A stretch of DNA of 64,000 bases from Prostheceraeus crozeri (GCA_907163375.1 CAJQUW010011032.1:124001-188000); one strand, 5' to 3'. Shown: positions 35,446 through 48,929, numbered from the stretch's first letter. The notes: generated by a model not told the origin, from the letters alone. Translations and numbers: made by a program.

Positions 35446-37044
35446 CAGGGTGGGCGCTGGGAGGATGAAGGATTTTCAAGCTCTGCAATAGTCATTTGTC
35501 GATTTATTTACAGGCCAAGTCTGTCTTTTTCGGAAACTATGCGTTCGGGAGTTTACATTATTTGCAATTGTAGCATCAATTTGTTATATGCTTTGCGTAT
35601 TATTGCAACTGAACGTAATTTGATATAATTGATTGATGTATTTACATGAAATTCAGTAATATCAAGAAATCAATCCAGATCATTTCATTAAGTCATGAAA
35701 TCAATTTGATTGCTTTCACGCATTTCTGTAGCAGAACAATAAGGCAATGGAGTGCTTGACGTACAATTGTGCATGCTGAACTCTGTTCTAACTTTCGGAC
35801 AGTCTGAATCATTATTCAACATTGATTGCGATCAAGGCTGCGATGTCAAGTTACGATATTGAAAAAAGAGTGAAGCTTGTTCAATTTTATTATTCAAATG
35901 GAAGATCAATCGTTCAAACCCAAAGAGATTATCGAACACATTTTAATGTAAGAGATGCTCCAAGTGAGAATATGATTCGAAATCTCATGAGGCGATTTGA
36001 GGAAAGTGGGTCAGTAGCAGATCTTCCAAAACGGGGACCTGAGCCTACTGTTCGAACAGAAGCTGCTGTGGAGTCTGTTCGACAAAGTGTCGAACAGAAT
36101 ACAACAGCATCTACACGTCGTCGATCAATTCAACTTGGCATAAGAAGAACAACATTGCGCCCAATACTGAAGGAAGACTTAGGAATATTTCCTTACAAAA
36201 TTCAAGCAGTTCAGTCTCTTCTCCCCACAGATTATCAGTCTCGCTTGAATTATGCCATGCGATTTGAACAGTTGGCAAGAGACAATGCTTATTTCTTGAG
36301 CCATCTCATTATGAGCGACGAAGCTCACTTTTATCTGAATGGCTTTGTCAATAAACAGAATGCGAGATTTTGGGGTTCTGACAACCCAAGAAACACAATT
36401 CAACACCGTCTACATTCACCAAAACGCACTGTTTGTTGTGGAATTATGACTGAAAGAATAATCGGGCCATACTTTTTTGAGGATGAGGAGGGACATCCAG
36501 AGAGAGAGAGAGTGACTGGTGCACTTTATCGTACAATGATAGAGAACTTTTTGCTGCCGGAAGTTGCAGGCAACCAACAGGTCTGGTTCCAGCAAGACGG
36601 AGCGACCGCGCACACCGCCGGTTTGACGATGGCCCTTTTGCGTGACATTTTCAATGACCGATTGATATCCAGAAATGCTGACTTCCCGTGGCCTCCCCGG
36701 TCACCAGATTTGACTGCCCCCGATTATTTCTTATGGGGTTATTTGAAAGAGAGAGTGTACGTCAACAATCCGCAAACGATTGCGGAGTTGAAGGAAAATA
36801 TCCGTGCAGAAGTGCGTCAAATTGAACCAGATGTGCTGAATTCTGTGATGGAAAATGCTCTACAGAGAGCTATTATCTGTAAACAAGAAAATGGTGGTCA
36901 TTTGAAGGACATTATCTTTCATACCTAGACATCATAAACTCCTGATATTGTACTTTGATGACAATATAGCTGGATGAAAAAATAACTTGTTTTTCCTTTT
37001 ATCATTACAATGTTTAATCCTTCAGCCTTCCAGCGCCCACCCTG
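35446..37044 (+). mobile_element. Mariner (DD41D) transposon 3 in ABCC intron
   Basis: The ends CAGGGTGGGCGCTGG at 35446 and CCAGCGCCCACCCTG ending at 37044 are inverted repeats flanked by TA. The element carries one intact transposase gene. Its right end lies only about 100 bp from the next ABCC exon, so it occupies the region where the branch point and splice acceptor work. Confidence 0.93.
35843..36928 (+). CDS. Mariner DD41D transposase 3
   Basis: I start the 361-residue protein at the ATG of MSSYDIEKRVKLVQFYYSNG, because the frame upstream opens only with TTG. The N-terminal helix-turn-helix part is followed by D1 in IMSDEAHFYLNGFVNKQN, D2 in WFQQDGATAHTAG and D3 in SPDLTAPDYFLWG, again 41 residues after D2. 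It ends with GGHLKDIIFHT, normal for this group. No breaks are visible. It is close to transposase 2 in architecture but clearly diverged. Confidence 0.93.
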   Translation: MSSYDIEKRVKLVQFYYSNGRSIVQTQRDYRTHFNVRDAPSENMIRNLMRRFEESGSVADLPKRGPEPTVRTEAAVESVRQSVEQNTTASTRRRSIQLGIRRTTLRPILKEDLGIFPYKIQAVQSLLPTDYQSRLNYAMRFEQLARDNAYFLSHLIMSDEAHFYLNGFVNKQNARFWGSDNPRNTIQHRLHSPKRTVCCGIMTERIIGPYFFEDEEGHPERERVTGALYRTMIENFLLPEVAGNQQVWFQQDGATAHTAGLTMALLRDIFNDRLISRNADFPWPPRSPDLTAPDYFLWGYLKERVYVNNPQTIAELKENIRAEVRQIEPDVLNSVMENALQRAIICKQENGGHLKDIIFHT

Positions 37045-37147
37045 TATATACTGGCAATTCTCGTAAAATCTATGACACAATTACAAATGCGTTGCCTATC
37101 AAACACTACAAAATGCAAAATTAAACATTGTACTTTCTTATTTGTAG

Positions 37148-37587
37148 GTGTTAAAATTGTACTCATGGGAAATGATATTTGGTCGAAAAGTGCTTGACAT
37201 TCGTGAAAAAGAAATTCGTATAATGAGAAGCATGGCTATCATCAATGCATTCTCTTCCTTCTTCTGGAGACTGTCTCCATTTTTAGTTGCATTGACAACT
37301 TTTTTCTCGTACGTTATTAGCTCAGACGAGAATGTGCTGACAATTGAAAGGACGTTTGTATCTTTGACCTTATTCAACGCTCTTCGATTTCCACTTCTTA
37401 TGTTACCAACGGTTATTTCTCAAGTTGTTCAAGCCAGTGTATCCCTACGACGATGTGCCAACTTTCTCCTTTATACTGAGACTGATCCTGAGAATGTTGA
37501 TCAGAATGACACACCTGGTGTCTCGGCAGCAATCAAAAATGCCAGCTTCTCATGGGATCGAGATTCAAATGCCGAGCAGTTGAAAAG
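37148..37587 (+). CDS. ABCC (MRP-type) transporter, exon e
   Basis: The exon lies between TTTGTAG and GTATGT. It begins VLKLYSWEM, directly continuing the NGIK of exon d, and encodes the end of membrane domain 1: FFWRLSPFLVALTTFFSYV, then FVSLTLFNALRFPLLMLPTV, then QVVQASVSLRRCANFL. The linker SFSWDRDSN follows, just ahead of nucleotide-binding domain 1. It ends in phase 2. No Walker A exon was found in the remaining 26 kb, so the next exon lies beyond the window or the locus is broken. Confidence 0.94.
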
Positions 37588-38583
37588 GTATGTTATCTGT
37601 ACTAATCAATGTTAGGGGTGTACTTGTTTTCACTAGTCGTCCGATTATTCGGCGGAAGGTAGTCGATCAATTTTTAGATTCATCTGAAATTAACGTTTTT
37701 GTTATGCTAAAAGTATCGATTTAGTTAAAATTAATTATGATAGTAAAGTACTCCAAAGAATAAGTAAAACAGGTCCTGAATGATCCATGCAAAGGCGTTG
37801 TGATGCTTTTCTGGTCGTACGTAGAATTGATTAATTTTGAATGTTGACCAATTAGTTTGATTAGATTCGAGTAGCCTACTTGAAGTTTGTATTAGTAGGA
37901 GAATATTGGTGACTGAAATATACAGCTAAAAGTTTAAGTTTGATATGATCACTTAAGTATCTGAAAAACTCGTTTGAATTTTAGATTGGCAGTTCATTAC
38001 ACTCGTTGTGTAGGACTGCATGTAGAGTTAAAGGTGTACTCCGGGCAAAATTCGTTTTTGATTTTATTGTCTTAAAGGCATGTTTGTACATCAGCTGTCA
38101 CTTCTATCTGTATCCGGCACTCTGCAACGATTTGTTTTACGAGATATCCGTCTAATACTCGTGATGACGTCAGCTGTGATAAGCACCACTGTTTCCAGGC
38201 GTACCGTGCAACGAATAAGTAAGCCGATTTCACGAGGAAGTACAATAAGAAGGCCAATGTGAAAGCAGTCATTTATTAATCAAAACATGGACATCACGAA
38301 TGAAGGTGAATTTTGTCCTAGTTTATAAGCCTTCTTATTCGTAGGTGTTAACATGTAGGAGGTATAATTCGATCATATACATCATGCAGGGAGTTCATTT
38401 TAGTTTGCTCGTGAAGCTGAATTTTGATCAGATGCTCGAAAGCGATCCCCCATCAAATAGGCCTATGCATGCCTACCTGTCAATGTCTGTAAGACCGAAT
38501 GCGTGCAAAAATTTGTGTTCTTTATTATATTCCCATATTGCACTTTTAGCATGCTTCACTTACTTATCTTTTTTGGTTTCAAC
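37588..38583. other. Presumed ABCC intron, no gene
   Basis: The region begins with a GTATGT donor. Only short non-significant ORFs are present, and no ABC nucleotide-binding motif is visible. Confidence 0.5.
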
Positions 38584-41576
38584 CAGGCACTCTATTGGTC
38601 CCATATTTCCTATGAAGATATAGGAATCCTATAAACGTCCTATATATCCACGAAAAATTCTATATTTCCAATATTTTTATGAAATTGAGATACATATTTT
38701 CCGTATTTTGAAAATACTAGAAGGAATAAACGAGAACTCGATAGTTATACTCAAGTAAAATCGTTAACTTCACATAAAACGTAAAGGAAATAAACTTTTG
38801 CTGTTGATATCTTGTGTAATCATAACGGTTCACATTATGCTAATAAAAAAGTGTTATCTATTGATCTCTCGTTGATTTGCCATTTCATTGAATTTGCACG
38901 AAATCTTGTCATACAATTGTTACGTCGAAATTGGCGTATTGTCGTGGATCTCTTTTGCATTAGTGGAGGGACTGTGGGGCCTTTGTGAGTGGGAATCAAA
39001 TGCGAAGTCTGATAGCATGAAATACATTCTACATTATAGTTGTCTGGTCGCGCGCTTAGTGGAAAGTTTCGGTTATTGTTTGTAAAAACTAAGCATAATC
39101 GGTAATTTTGGTTACAACTAGTTCACGCGACGGGGGCCAGTATAAGAATACAGAGCAATAAATTCCTTTCTTGAGGATGAAGAAAGAGATTTTAGACCAA
39201 AAGCCGAGTGGTCTCCTCTCAAAAAAACCAAACGATCGATTTCTCAACAGAAAATTCTGTTGTGAATTTGACTTGCACGATATTCAGAGAGCGAAACTAT
39301 TTGATCTAACTTAACATGGCTTTGTGAAATTTATATGTATATTTTCTTGTATGTGCTTTACATGTGCAGTACTTTATGTGGAATACACGATGAGAAATTT
39401 TTATTGTAGGTATTGTAACATTCATCGAATCATAGATATTTGTACCAAATACAAGCCAACTGATTTTTTTGCTTTTACGACTTATACTGACGGTGGTTAT
39501 CCTCACTATCGACTTAGTGTTGCACGCATGTATTGACTATATACGTATTACTGGCTGTCAGCAACTTTTGCCATGCGACGATATAACAGTTCGAATCTTC
39601 ATTAATCCATTCAGTCGAGGTGGACGTCTACGCTAACTCAAGCATATTCATCTTATTTAGGCTAATCTACAATTGTGAAAAACTCAAAAATACTTAAATG
39701 AAGTCCATGTGCCCCAATACCATAATTACCGGCATGTTCCTATGAAGAAAATTCAATCAAATTTGATTTAGTTTAAAAAATAGACCTACACAAATATTAA
39801 TTTAATAAGCGATGGTAATCACGGGATGAATAGGGTAGTTTTGTTATGATAGAACAGCAACTCAGGGCCCTTCCCTGCCCTCGGTATAAATAGGGATCAA
39901 ACCTTGTGCAAAAACTAATGTCAGGTGTTTAATTAGATTCGATTTGTAGCTAGAGATGATAGGCAAGATTGTTTTGTTCATTTAACATGCGATTCGAGTA
40001 ATATTATTGTGCTTTTTCCTTTTCTCCGAAATAGCCGCACAGTGGGTATATTTCGGACAAGAAAGTAAATTCAAATTAAAAACAAATTCCAAAACAAGAC
40101 CATGGTTAAATAATGCAAATCCATGTTGCATATCATGCAAAACTTGAAATTCCGCCGCCGACTAGTTTTAGAGTTTCATTCAAAAGACTTCATTTTTGTC
40201 CAAAATGGCCCCATCCCCCCCCCCTATCTTATTGGAATTTATGACGTGAGGACGATTCAACTTGTGGAAAATTATTTATTAAATTCATCAGAATATCAGG
40301 ATTTATTAGAAAGTCAGTTCATTAAGAGATTGGTTCCCAAATGTAGCCAAAGGATTCGACTGGTGATTGTGTTTCTTTTATATGACTTGAAAATCTTTTT
40401 CATTGTCTCCATTATCAGAAATTGCAGAACTGTGGAACTTCCAGCTTGTTGGCATTACAGTGAATCAAGTGTAAAAAAATGTTTAAACAAAGCAATGAAC
40501 ATTCATCTGTAGGTAATTGACATTGTTTTTCCATCCATTGCGCAGTGACCATTTTTGGGATGAAATTTTCCATTTAAAAAATGTAAACGGAGATACGAAG
40601 TATCCTCCTTAGTAAAAATTGCGCTTATTCTTGCACATGGCAATAGTGACGTGGAGCGTTCGTTTTCGGAATCAGGAAATACAGGAAACAGTAAAAGAAC
40701 TGCTCTCACGTGTGACTCTAAATGCCATAAGAACAACGTTGGATGGTAAAATAAAAACGTTCGGCGAGCCTCATTTGGTGCCCATTGATGAATAATTTAG
40801 GCGTCTTGCTGGAAATGCGCACCAGTCTTACATCAGAAAATTAGAAGATGAAAATGGGGAAAAGAAGAGGATCAAATGAAATGGAGAGCAGAGGAGGAAA
40901 AGAGGGCTGAGAACAAAAGATTAGAGATAGAGAAAAAGAAAAAGAAAAAAGATAAAGCCATTCAGTCAGGAACTCGTCTTAAGCGCAAGAATAATGTCCT
41001 GGAAGTGAAGCAACGCGATTGCAAGAAGATTGGCAAACGGCTAGCGTTTTGCTTCAAATCGGCAACGAAAAAATGAAGAAATTATTCAATGATAAAGATT
41101 TTTTGGATGTGAGCGTGGCCCAAGCAGTGCTGGAAACGGCTCACGAAAAGTTCACGGTCGTTCAATCCAAAATTAAAAAAAAAAACAGTAGACAAGGAAA
41201 GTTGGACAAAAGGGTAAAAGCTCAACTATATATGTTTTTAAAGTCCAGCTGATCTTAAAATCTATCTTTTCTTAAAGGAGTTGCATGATTTGAACTTCCC
41301 TGATTGGATGCATCTCAATACCGAGTTTTTCTCAGTTAAATGAATGAAAATTTGGTCATTATTTTGTGTATAAATGAATTTGAATGATCGGACAGATAAA
41401 GTACATGTAAGTTAACATCAATAAAACCCAAACGTTGGACATCTTAGGCATCTTAGTTATTTTTTTGCTGGAAAAAAATCCTATTTTTCTCCTATATTTT
41501 TCTGAAAATATCCTACATTTCTCCTATATTTTTCGAAAAATCCTATATTTTCTATATGTTTTAGGTCTAGGGCCTG
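38584..41576 (+). mobile_element. hAT transposon with 8-bp target-site duplication
   Basis: The ends CAGGCACTCTATTGG (38584) and CCTAGGGCCTG-type complement (41576) are inverted repeats. They are flanked by GTTTCAAC and GTTTCAGC, an 8-bp duplication with one change. Subterminal regions are rich in TCCTATATTT-type repeats on both sides. The transposase inside is decayed (40123-41252). Confidence 0.78.
40123..41252 (+). pseudogene. hAT-type transposase relic with coiled-coil tail
   Basis: An early block (40123-40512, 129 codons) has no sure motif. Near 40625 the frame reads ILAHGNSDVERSFSESGNT, the hallmark of the hAT C-terminal dimerisation domain. Then, with frame changes, come TTLDGKIKTFGEPHLVP and RLAGNAHQSYIRKLEDE, and a long Lys/Glu-rich coiled coil (EIEKKKKKKDKA, QAVLETAHEKF) ending near 41252. 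The architecture resembles the hAT-type relic at 14104-17315. Stops and frameshifts show it is dead. Confidence 0.72.
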
Positions 41577-41584
41577 GTTTCAGC

Positions 41585-42744
41585 TCATGACAGGCCAGAT
41601 CATCAATGCTCTGTGGGATGATCTGATTTGTGTCCTGTTTTTCCTGATAAGGCTAAAAATTCGCTCTTCATTTACATAGGTACGTCAAATGTCACAATCA
41701 CAAGTACTTGCACGATTTCTAGAAAACTATCAAACAGTTAACGGGTTTGTTGATATGTAAACAAGGATACCGCACTTTTTGCGAGTGCAACCACCATTGA
41801 TATAATTGACTTTGACGTAGGGGTCATTATCATTGCGAGTAAATAATTGTTAAAGCAGTTGTTAGAAGAAATATTTTTACAGGGACAGTATTTGCAGCAG
41901 TGTTGCGCAATCGCATCAAATTTCTGTCACCCCATAATTGATTTCCCTGTTGAAAGGAAATCATGCCGCAATGTGTGGAGTTAAGTGTAATGAAAAAGAT
42001 GCAGTGGAAGAAATAACAAAAACGAATAAAACCGAAGAAAATTTGCGAGCTGAAATCTCGTTGGAGGAAAAGATTAGTCATGATCTTCAGAAGCTTTTAT
42101 GAAAGGAAGAGGGCTCCTTACCTACAAAAAATGCCCAGGATACAAGAAGATAGCGAGCTGAAACAAGATTAAGACATAATCGGAATCTTCCGTGGCAATT
42201 GTGCTCGGTAGATTCAGAACTTGGCGAAGTTCTCGGTCAAAAAAGACAAAGAATCGTGGAAAATGTGTTGAAGCCAACACTGTTAAATTTATTATGCAAT
42301 TTCTACTGATTGAGTTAATGTGACAGTCAGCTGACGTCAATTCAAGATCAGACACTTCTAGTCAAATCAAGATGAGAGATCTCTAGTCAAAACTCAAATC
42401 AATTTTTTGTGCATATTTTGTTTTTTGGCATCATTAATCCCTGCAATATGCGGTTTAGACAGCGGAACGATTTTGATTAATTTTTTCATGTATTATTTTA
42501 TAGCCGGTTACAACGTCAGTTGAAATGAAACATTCAAATTCAGTGCCGGCTACTTTCAGAGCACCAATAGAAATATGCCGGTGTGTTTCAGCATACAATT
42601 GTTTTTGGCTTACGTACCTTACCGTTTCCGACCGCAATTTGTCCGACCAGGTTCGAGCACAAGTCTTCTAGGAAAGAGGCAAGGGCCGTTTTTTAATATT
42701 ACATGGTGTTTAGTATCAAAGAAATTCATAAATAGTATCAGAAG
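41585..42744. other. Gene-free stretch
   Basis: No gene or element with both ends could be supported. Short ORFs on both strands are uninformative. Confidence 0.5.
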
Positions 42745-43314
42745 CAGATTTTGAGTCATAAAAAGTCATGAAATGTCATGAAATGTCATGAAATTTCCTT
42801 TTTGATTGTATAGTTAGCATGAAATTTTAGGTATCAAATGCTGTTTTGAAACAGTCCAGGCGCAAATCCAAATAGATTGACATTGACAATTGTCGCAGAC
42901 TGTCACAATGTCATCGTTGGGATTCTTCGCAAACTTTCGGAGCGAAGTCCGCTGAGGCACTCTTCCCTCCTTTCTTGTTCCTGTCTTCAACCATCATTGA
43001 TGGCTTCTGACGAAGAAAGAAAGCAGCATATCTGCTGCTTTTCAGCACGTGGCAGATTAATCCAATTGATAACCGGAGAAGAAGCTGACCAGGCAAAAGT
43101 GTTAATTTAAAGTGTGCATCAAAGAAGGAGGAGCTGGTAATGTTCAAACCTGATTTACGCCTTGATCAGCTTCTCTTCGATATCACCAAAGATAATCATA
43201 AAGTTCGTGAAAATTGTCTTTCGTCTGTCTCACTGACAATAGCTTCGATCGATAGGGGCTTGCTTCTCAGTCAAAAAATCTCTCATCATAGATAGCAGAG
43301 TTGGAAGTGGGTCA

Positions 43315-43440
43315 ACCAAACTTGACCCATGACCCATGGCATATGTGACCCACCTGACCCACCGACTTTTCACGAAAACATGACCCACGACCCACCTGAC
43401 CCACCACATCTTTGACCCACTTGAACCACATGCTGCAAGG
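43315..43440. repeat. TGACCCACC minisatellite, unit A
   Basis: Imperfect tandem copies of TGACCCACC/CATGACCCACGACC make up the region. Unit B has the same array with a different arrangement of units, so the array changed after duplication. Confidence 0.85.
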
Positions 43441-44382
43441 GTGAATGATGTCAGTGCAATTTCCTTTTATGATATCATTTTTAGTTTCATTTTCATTCAA
43501 CATTCTAGGTCTATCAAGGTAGAGGCTTCGTAGTATCAAAATTGTTGTTAAGATTTGTTATGAAGATTCAAGTGTATCAGATCACTTGTCACATGATAAG
43601 CAGACATGTAACCTCATCAAAATTATCTTATAAGCAAGTTCATGCACCACAAATGCCTAAGGCTCCGTTTCGTGTTATAATTCTTGACTATCCTTTTTTA
43701 GTGCTACCTATATAACTCGTAGAGAGATGATTTGCTAGGTTGTCGAGGGCCCTAAAGACTAAATTTCAAATTTTACATTTCTTAATCAAATGAAGTCAAA
43801 AAATAAGATTGCAGTAGGCCTAAATCATTTATTCATGCATTTATTATGCTAGATACTACATGTGTGAAAATTATCCCAGAAAAATCGTCTACCTAATATT
43901 TTGTTGCTTCTCATGGCAATCGATTCAAATTTCATTTACTTCCGCTAATGTCAGATTTTAGTAGACAGTTGTATATTTGATGTAAGAATGACATTCATTG
44001 AAAAGCAAATAGAGTAAGCATGCGTAACGCGTGAATAGAGAATTGCACAAGGATAAGGTTATCATTCATGATTTTGAATACAATGTACGTATAGATGAAC
44101 TGATATATTCCTATTTTTATTGATACCAGATCAAATATCAAAACGAAACTTTTCATCGATTCGAAGTGTCAAAAAATATCTCCTCACAGAGCTCCAGCCG
44201 TAATAAGTCTGTGTGAAAGGGATAAGTCTATATCAATGACCACCGTATGAATTATCTTATTTCAGATTATCATGCATCTAATGAGCAATGAGATGCATGG
44301 AACATGCATGATGCGAAAGTATATTGAGCGGCTAAATGCTTTAGATATGAAGCATATATGTTGATAATATTTTGATTTAATA

Positions 44383-45760
44383 CAGGATTTCTCAGAACTA
44401 GGCTATGTTGGCAGTTAATACTATTAACTTCTGAGTCAAATAATACAGATATTTATTTCAAACTAACAGTACGGAAAATTCTGCACATGTTTCTCAACGT
44501 AAATGTTCAAAGTGCTATCCATCGACAGCGATAAATTCATGACAGTGAGAGGTCACAGAGCGACAGACTTTTGAGATGAGATCCATCAGAACGCTTCTTG
44601 CACTTAATGTGATTTTATCTCTCATTTCTTGCACATTGAGAGGACGTGGATTCTTGTAGACTTGGTTTTTGAAATAACCCCAAAAAAAGAAGTCGAATGG
44701 AGTTAGGTCAGGACTTCTTGTGGGATACTCAATGTCACCACGTCTAATCCATGAAGTGATGGCACTGCCAACTCAGGAATTGAGATAGCTTTGTACAATG
44801 GAGTCTTAATGAGCTGGAGCTCCAGCCTGTTGAAAGTATGGCAGCTCCTCGTCATTCGGATACAATCTCCTAATTTCCGATATTACATGGGAAGGTAGAA
44901 GCTCCAGAAGCTCACCATCCACCGTCCCGTTGAAGAAGAATGGAACTATCAAGTCGCGCGAAGAAAGATGCCCATACGGTAATACCAAGGAGCTTAACAT
45001 CATGCTGCAAAATTTGATGAGGATTCTCTTCAGCCCAGTAGATTGTGGTGATTGAGTCGACCATTCAATTTAAACGTGGCCTCATCAGACCATACGATCA
45101 TGTTTCGAAAGTCTGGATCGGTTACTGTTTCACGCAAAGCCATTCCCAAAAGTTGACCCGCCTATCAAAGTCATCTTCATTTAATTCATGGTTAAGTGTT
45201 TGGCGGTAAGGTCTGATGTTGCTTTCATGAAGGATTCGCTGAATTGTTGCTCTTGTGAGATTCAAGTCTAAAGCAGCTTGTCTGTTTGATTTTCTTGAGT
45301 CATCACCGATTGCAGAGAAAACTAAATTGACCGCGGAGTTCTTGAACGACCTTTGGGAGGCTTCCTATTGTTCCTGCGTTCTCTAACTTGTCACGCATTC
45401 GGGAGATTGTGTCTCGACGTGGATATTCAGAATCATAAGTGCCTTTCCATTGTCTCTGGATTTCACAGATATTCTCGTATTTAAAATATCACTTTAAATC
45501 TTGATTACGTTCTTCAAATGCAAGCCGAATTCACTTGACATGACTAATGTTTATCGGAATATGAAGGATTCAGACGGCAATGAATGTTCATAGAATTCAG
45601 ATTCAAACAGCTTTCAAGTATGAGAAGATCAGCAATAGCGTTCGACATGATGTACTACACACAGAAATCAAACAATGGCACCGTACTTTGCAGTCATTGA
45701 TGGTTTTTAAACTACCTGCATAGATGTTTTATGCTGCCTTCATAGTTCTGAGACACTCTG
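44383..45760 (-). pseudogene. Dead mariner, unit A
   Basis: The ends ACAGGATTTCTCAGAACTA and complement ACTCTG (45760) are inverted repeats flanked by TA. The minus strand shows transposase pieces: MIVWSDEATFKLNG, YFQQAGAPAH, then RSPDLTPFDFFFWG. The second catalytic Asp (normally QQDGAPAH) is Ala here, and several frameshifts are present. The copy in unit B is the same. Confidence 0.85.
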
Positions 45761-46234
45761 TATAATGAGATATTTTGATCAATTACATATTTCAAAAATA
45801 TGTAGGCTCTGATCAATCTTTACCAGAGATTTACCATTCTAATCTCTATCAGAGGATATTATCTACGAAAGACCAACAAAATCAAACGAAACAAACAAAG
45901 AAGGTCAGCTGGCATTGCAAGAAAATTTTCAAGATGAATAAAACCTTTGAATATCAGACTTCTTCAGTAGCTGCATCTCTGAAATGAAGGTCATACATCA
46001 TTGGGTATCGTCAGACATAGCCACAGAGAATCGAGCATACACAATAGTACTCAAACAACTTCTCTCAACCAACCAACATCTCTCAGTAGACAGCAGGAAT
46101 TGTTTTCGAGCCTTTAATGTGTGTGAATTCCGCCCCCTTTCGAAACTATGATGCGTGTGAAAGTCCAATGGAAATCGGGGAGATTGATAGAAACATCAGT
46201 ACATCATACAGAGAGAAGTTAATGAAGTAAAAAG

Positions 46235-48929
46235 TCAAGTCGAATTGTTGTAGCACATAGAACAGGATAACACAAATCCATTAAGTCTTCGCATGGTTTT
46301 TACATGAGGAAGAATCAGTCTTTTACTGCGCTGTGATAAAGGAGGAAGGAGTCGATGCAGAATATGATTCGAATCGTTCAATGCCTGGTTAAACAGACGC
46401 ACGGAAAGTTCTTTCCGACGCTGACACACTGGAACATAGAGCAATTATCACAAGTGTTAACATTAGTACCATGAATTATGCGAAAAGCCCTTTTACACAG
46501 CATCTCGAGCTTTGAGTTCTGGACAATACCTGGATTAAGGAAAACAGGAGACGCATAATCAGTTATTGAACGAATGATGGAGTTAAACACAAGAATGAGC
46601 TGATCATGGTCTAAAATAGGCTTCAGAACACGTAGGATGTAAAGACGATTTGATACATTTGATGACACATGTGCAAAATGATCTGACCAATTCAGATTGC
46701 TGTTGAAAATAAGTCCCAAAATATTAAGACAACCAACAGTTTCTAGATCACTGACACGTTGCAAAGGTGAAGCAGAAAAGTTGATATCGAGAACTTTTGT
46801 TTTGTCTTCATTTACAAACATTCTATAGTTTGAACACCAAGATTTAAAGTGCAAGACTTCGCTTGAAAAAAGTGAAAAATTATTTGCTACATTTTTGAAT
46901 ACAGGAATTACAAGTGTTACATCGTCTGCGTATTTTATGAGAGTGACATTCGCATATAGTGGCCTATAACTCGATGTATACAAAGAAAATAGATAAGGCC
47001 CTAACAATGATCCTTGTGGAAAACCACTGGAAACACTTGCCAGCGAACTTAACACTTCGCCCAATTTAACTCGCTGTTGGCGATTACATAAATAGCTGTT
47101 GATCCAATTTATGAAAACATTGCGGTAAGGAATCGAAAAATTTCTAAGACATTTCAGCAACAATTCATGCGGAACACAGTCAAATGCGTGGCTCATGTCA
47201 AAAGTCAAAATTCGAACAGCTGCTACATCAGGAAATTCTAAAACTCTGAGTACAGTATCGTGGATTGTAACGAGGGCACAAACGGTTGCTGACCGAGGTC
47301 GGTAAGCAAATTGAGAACAATCATAGCATTCTAAGATTGAATTTCGGTAATTTCTCAAAATGACATTTTCGCAGACCTTAATAACAATGGGAAGAAGCGA
47401 TATTGGTCTCAAGCTGTTTTCCGGACGGGTGATGATTTTGGCACTGGGCATACATGAGCAATCTTCCAAACACTGGGAACGCGGCCACTTCGAAAAGATA
47501 AATTAAAAAGGTGCGACAATGGCTCACTTATAACAGAAGCTGAGGCTTTAAGAAGCATCGGGTGAATACAATCACTACCTGGTGCCTTGTCTGTGCGTAA
47601 TGTGCTTAACAAAGAGTACACTTCCTCACTAGTACAGAGAGTAATTTGCTCCGAATTATCAACATTAAGTACAGGAAAACCGTCACTGTTTACAAAATAT
47701 TTTGAAAATAGCGGATTGATCGATTCTACGGCTTCACCAGCATTAGGAAACAAAGCAAGTATTTTGTCCGACGATTTGTTGGATTTTTTCCCGCGTACAT
47801 CATTGACTACCGACCACACACCTTTGAATGTCTTGCACATCTTCGAACTCCAGATTTTCTTTGATTTTATAATTTCACTTGTGACCTTTGCTTTATAGTG
47901 ACGATAGAGAGCGAAAATTCCGTTCCGGTAGGCACGCCAACGTTTATTAATTAAGTCAAGTATGACTGGCGTTATCCACGGCTTTGTCTTTGAGGTAAAC
48001 TTAACAAAGGAGACAGGTATTTCCGACATAGCTTCGTAAAATTTATCGTAAAAATGTTTTACACCATTTTCTATGTCAGTGGAATCAAGAACTTTAGACC
48101 AATCTGAAGACTCGAGAGCTTTAGAAAATGCAACAATGTGTGAGCTCCTAAAGTCAAACACTTTCTGAAAATACATGTCTTTACATAGTGTATTTACATT
48201 TCTTGAAACAATTACAATTTTATGCAAATGTGTAGCAAAATCAAGTGGTGGAGCAATCAAAATTTCAAAACTGCTAGAAAGATTTGTATTACCGAAGAAC
48301 TTATCAAGTGTAGCGTTTCCAAAAGTAGGCACATTGACAATATTAGAAATATTGAACTGCTGTTCAAGAAAAGAGAAGTCGTACCTGTTGAGATCTCCAC
48401 AAACAAATAACTCAGCGTTTGGAGCACAGTTGAGTAAGAAATCAAATGTATATACAATATATTCTTTGAATAACACAAAAACTTCTGACTTTAGACCTGG
48501 TGGAATATATATACATACAAGATACGACAGTGTGCTTGTAACTGGGTCTGTAAACTTTATCAAATTACATTCAATACCCACAGGTTTCACAAAATCACAT
48601 GGAACACTAGCAGATGAAATGGATGATGCAGCATAGATGAGTATGCCGCCACCTCGACGGTTATCAGAAACATTGTCACGCCGATCATTACGAAAGACAT
48701 CATAGCCATCTATAGATGTAATCTCGTTTTCAATTTCTGGAGTTAGCCATGTCTCTGTTACGCAAATAAAAACTGGTTTCAGCGCTACTGTTAAGGCCCG
48801 AAGCTCATCTAATTTGTAAAACATTGATTGAGCATTACAAAGAATAAGCCAATTTGATTTTGATTTAGGAGATTCCAATTTTTTAATGTTTCTCGCTTTT
48901 ATACAAAAGTGGCTTAAAAGCGGAGTCAA
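46235..48929 (-). pseudogene. CR1/L2-like LINE ORF2, unit A
   Basis: The endonuclease part (47409-48929) has LILCNAQSMFYKLDELR, CVTETWLTPEI and VCGDLNRYDFSF, but the usual SDH near its end reads ATH. A frameshift near 47409-47469 leads to the reverse transcriptase (46378-47469): SLRPISLLPIV, FDMSHAFDCVPHELL, FPQGSLLGPYLF, KYADDVTLV. A second shift near 46400 precedes the C-terminal piece (46235-46444: LNGFVLSCSMCYN). Both breaks also occur in unit B, so the element was dead before the duplication. Confidence 0.88.

Noticed and set aside
37613-38040. Possible hAT MITE starting TAGGGGTGTACTTG
   Set aside because: No convincing inverted partner or 8-bp duplication could be found downstream.
42877-43110. 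77-codon ORF repeated in both duplication units
   Set aside because: Also open on the opposite strand; conserved only because the unit is duplicated, and the frame differs in length between units.
45775-45987. 70-codon ORF in the LINE 3' region, present in both units
   Set aside because: Identical by duplication, no motif, runs opposite to the LINE.
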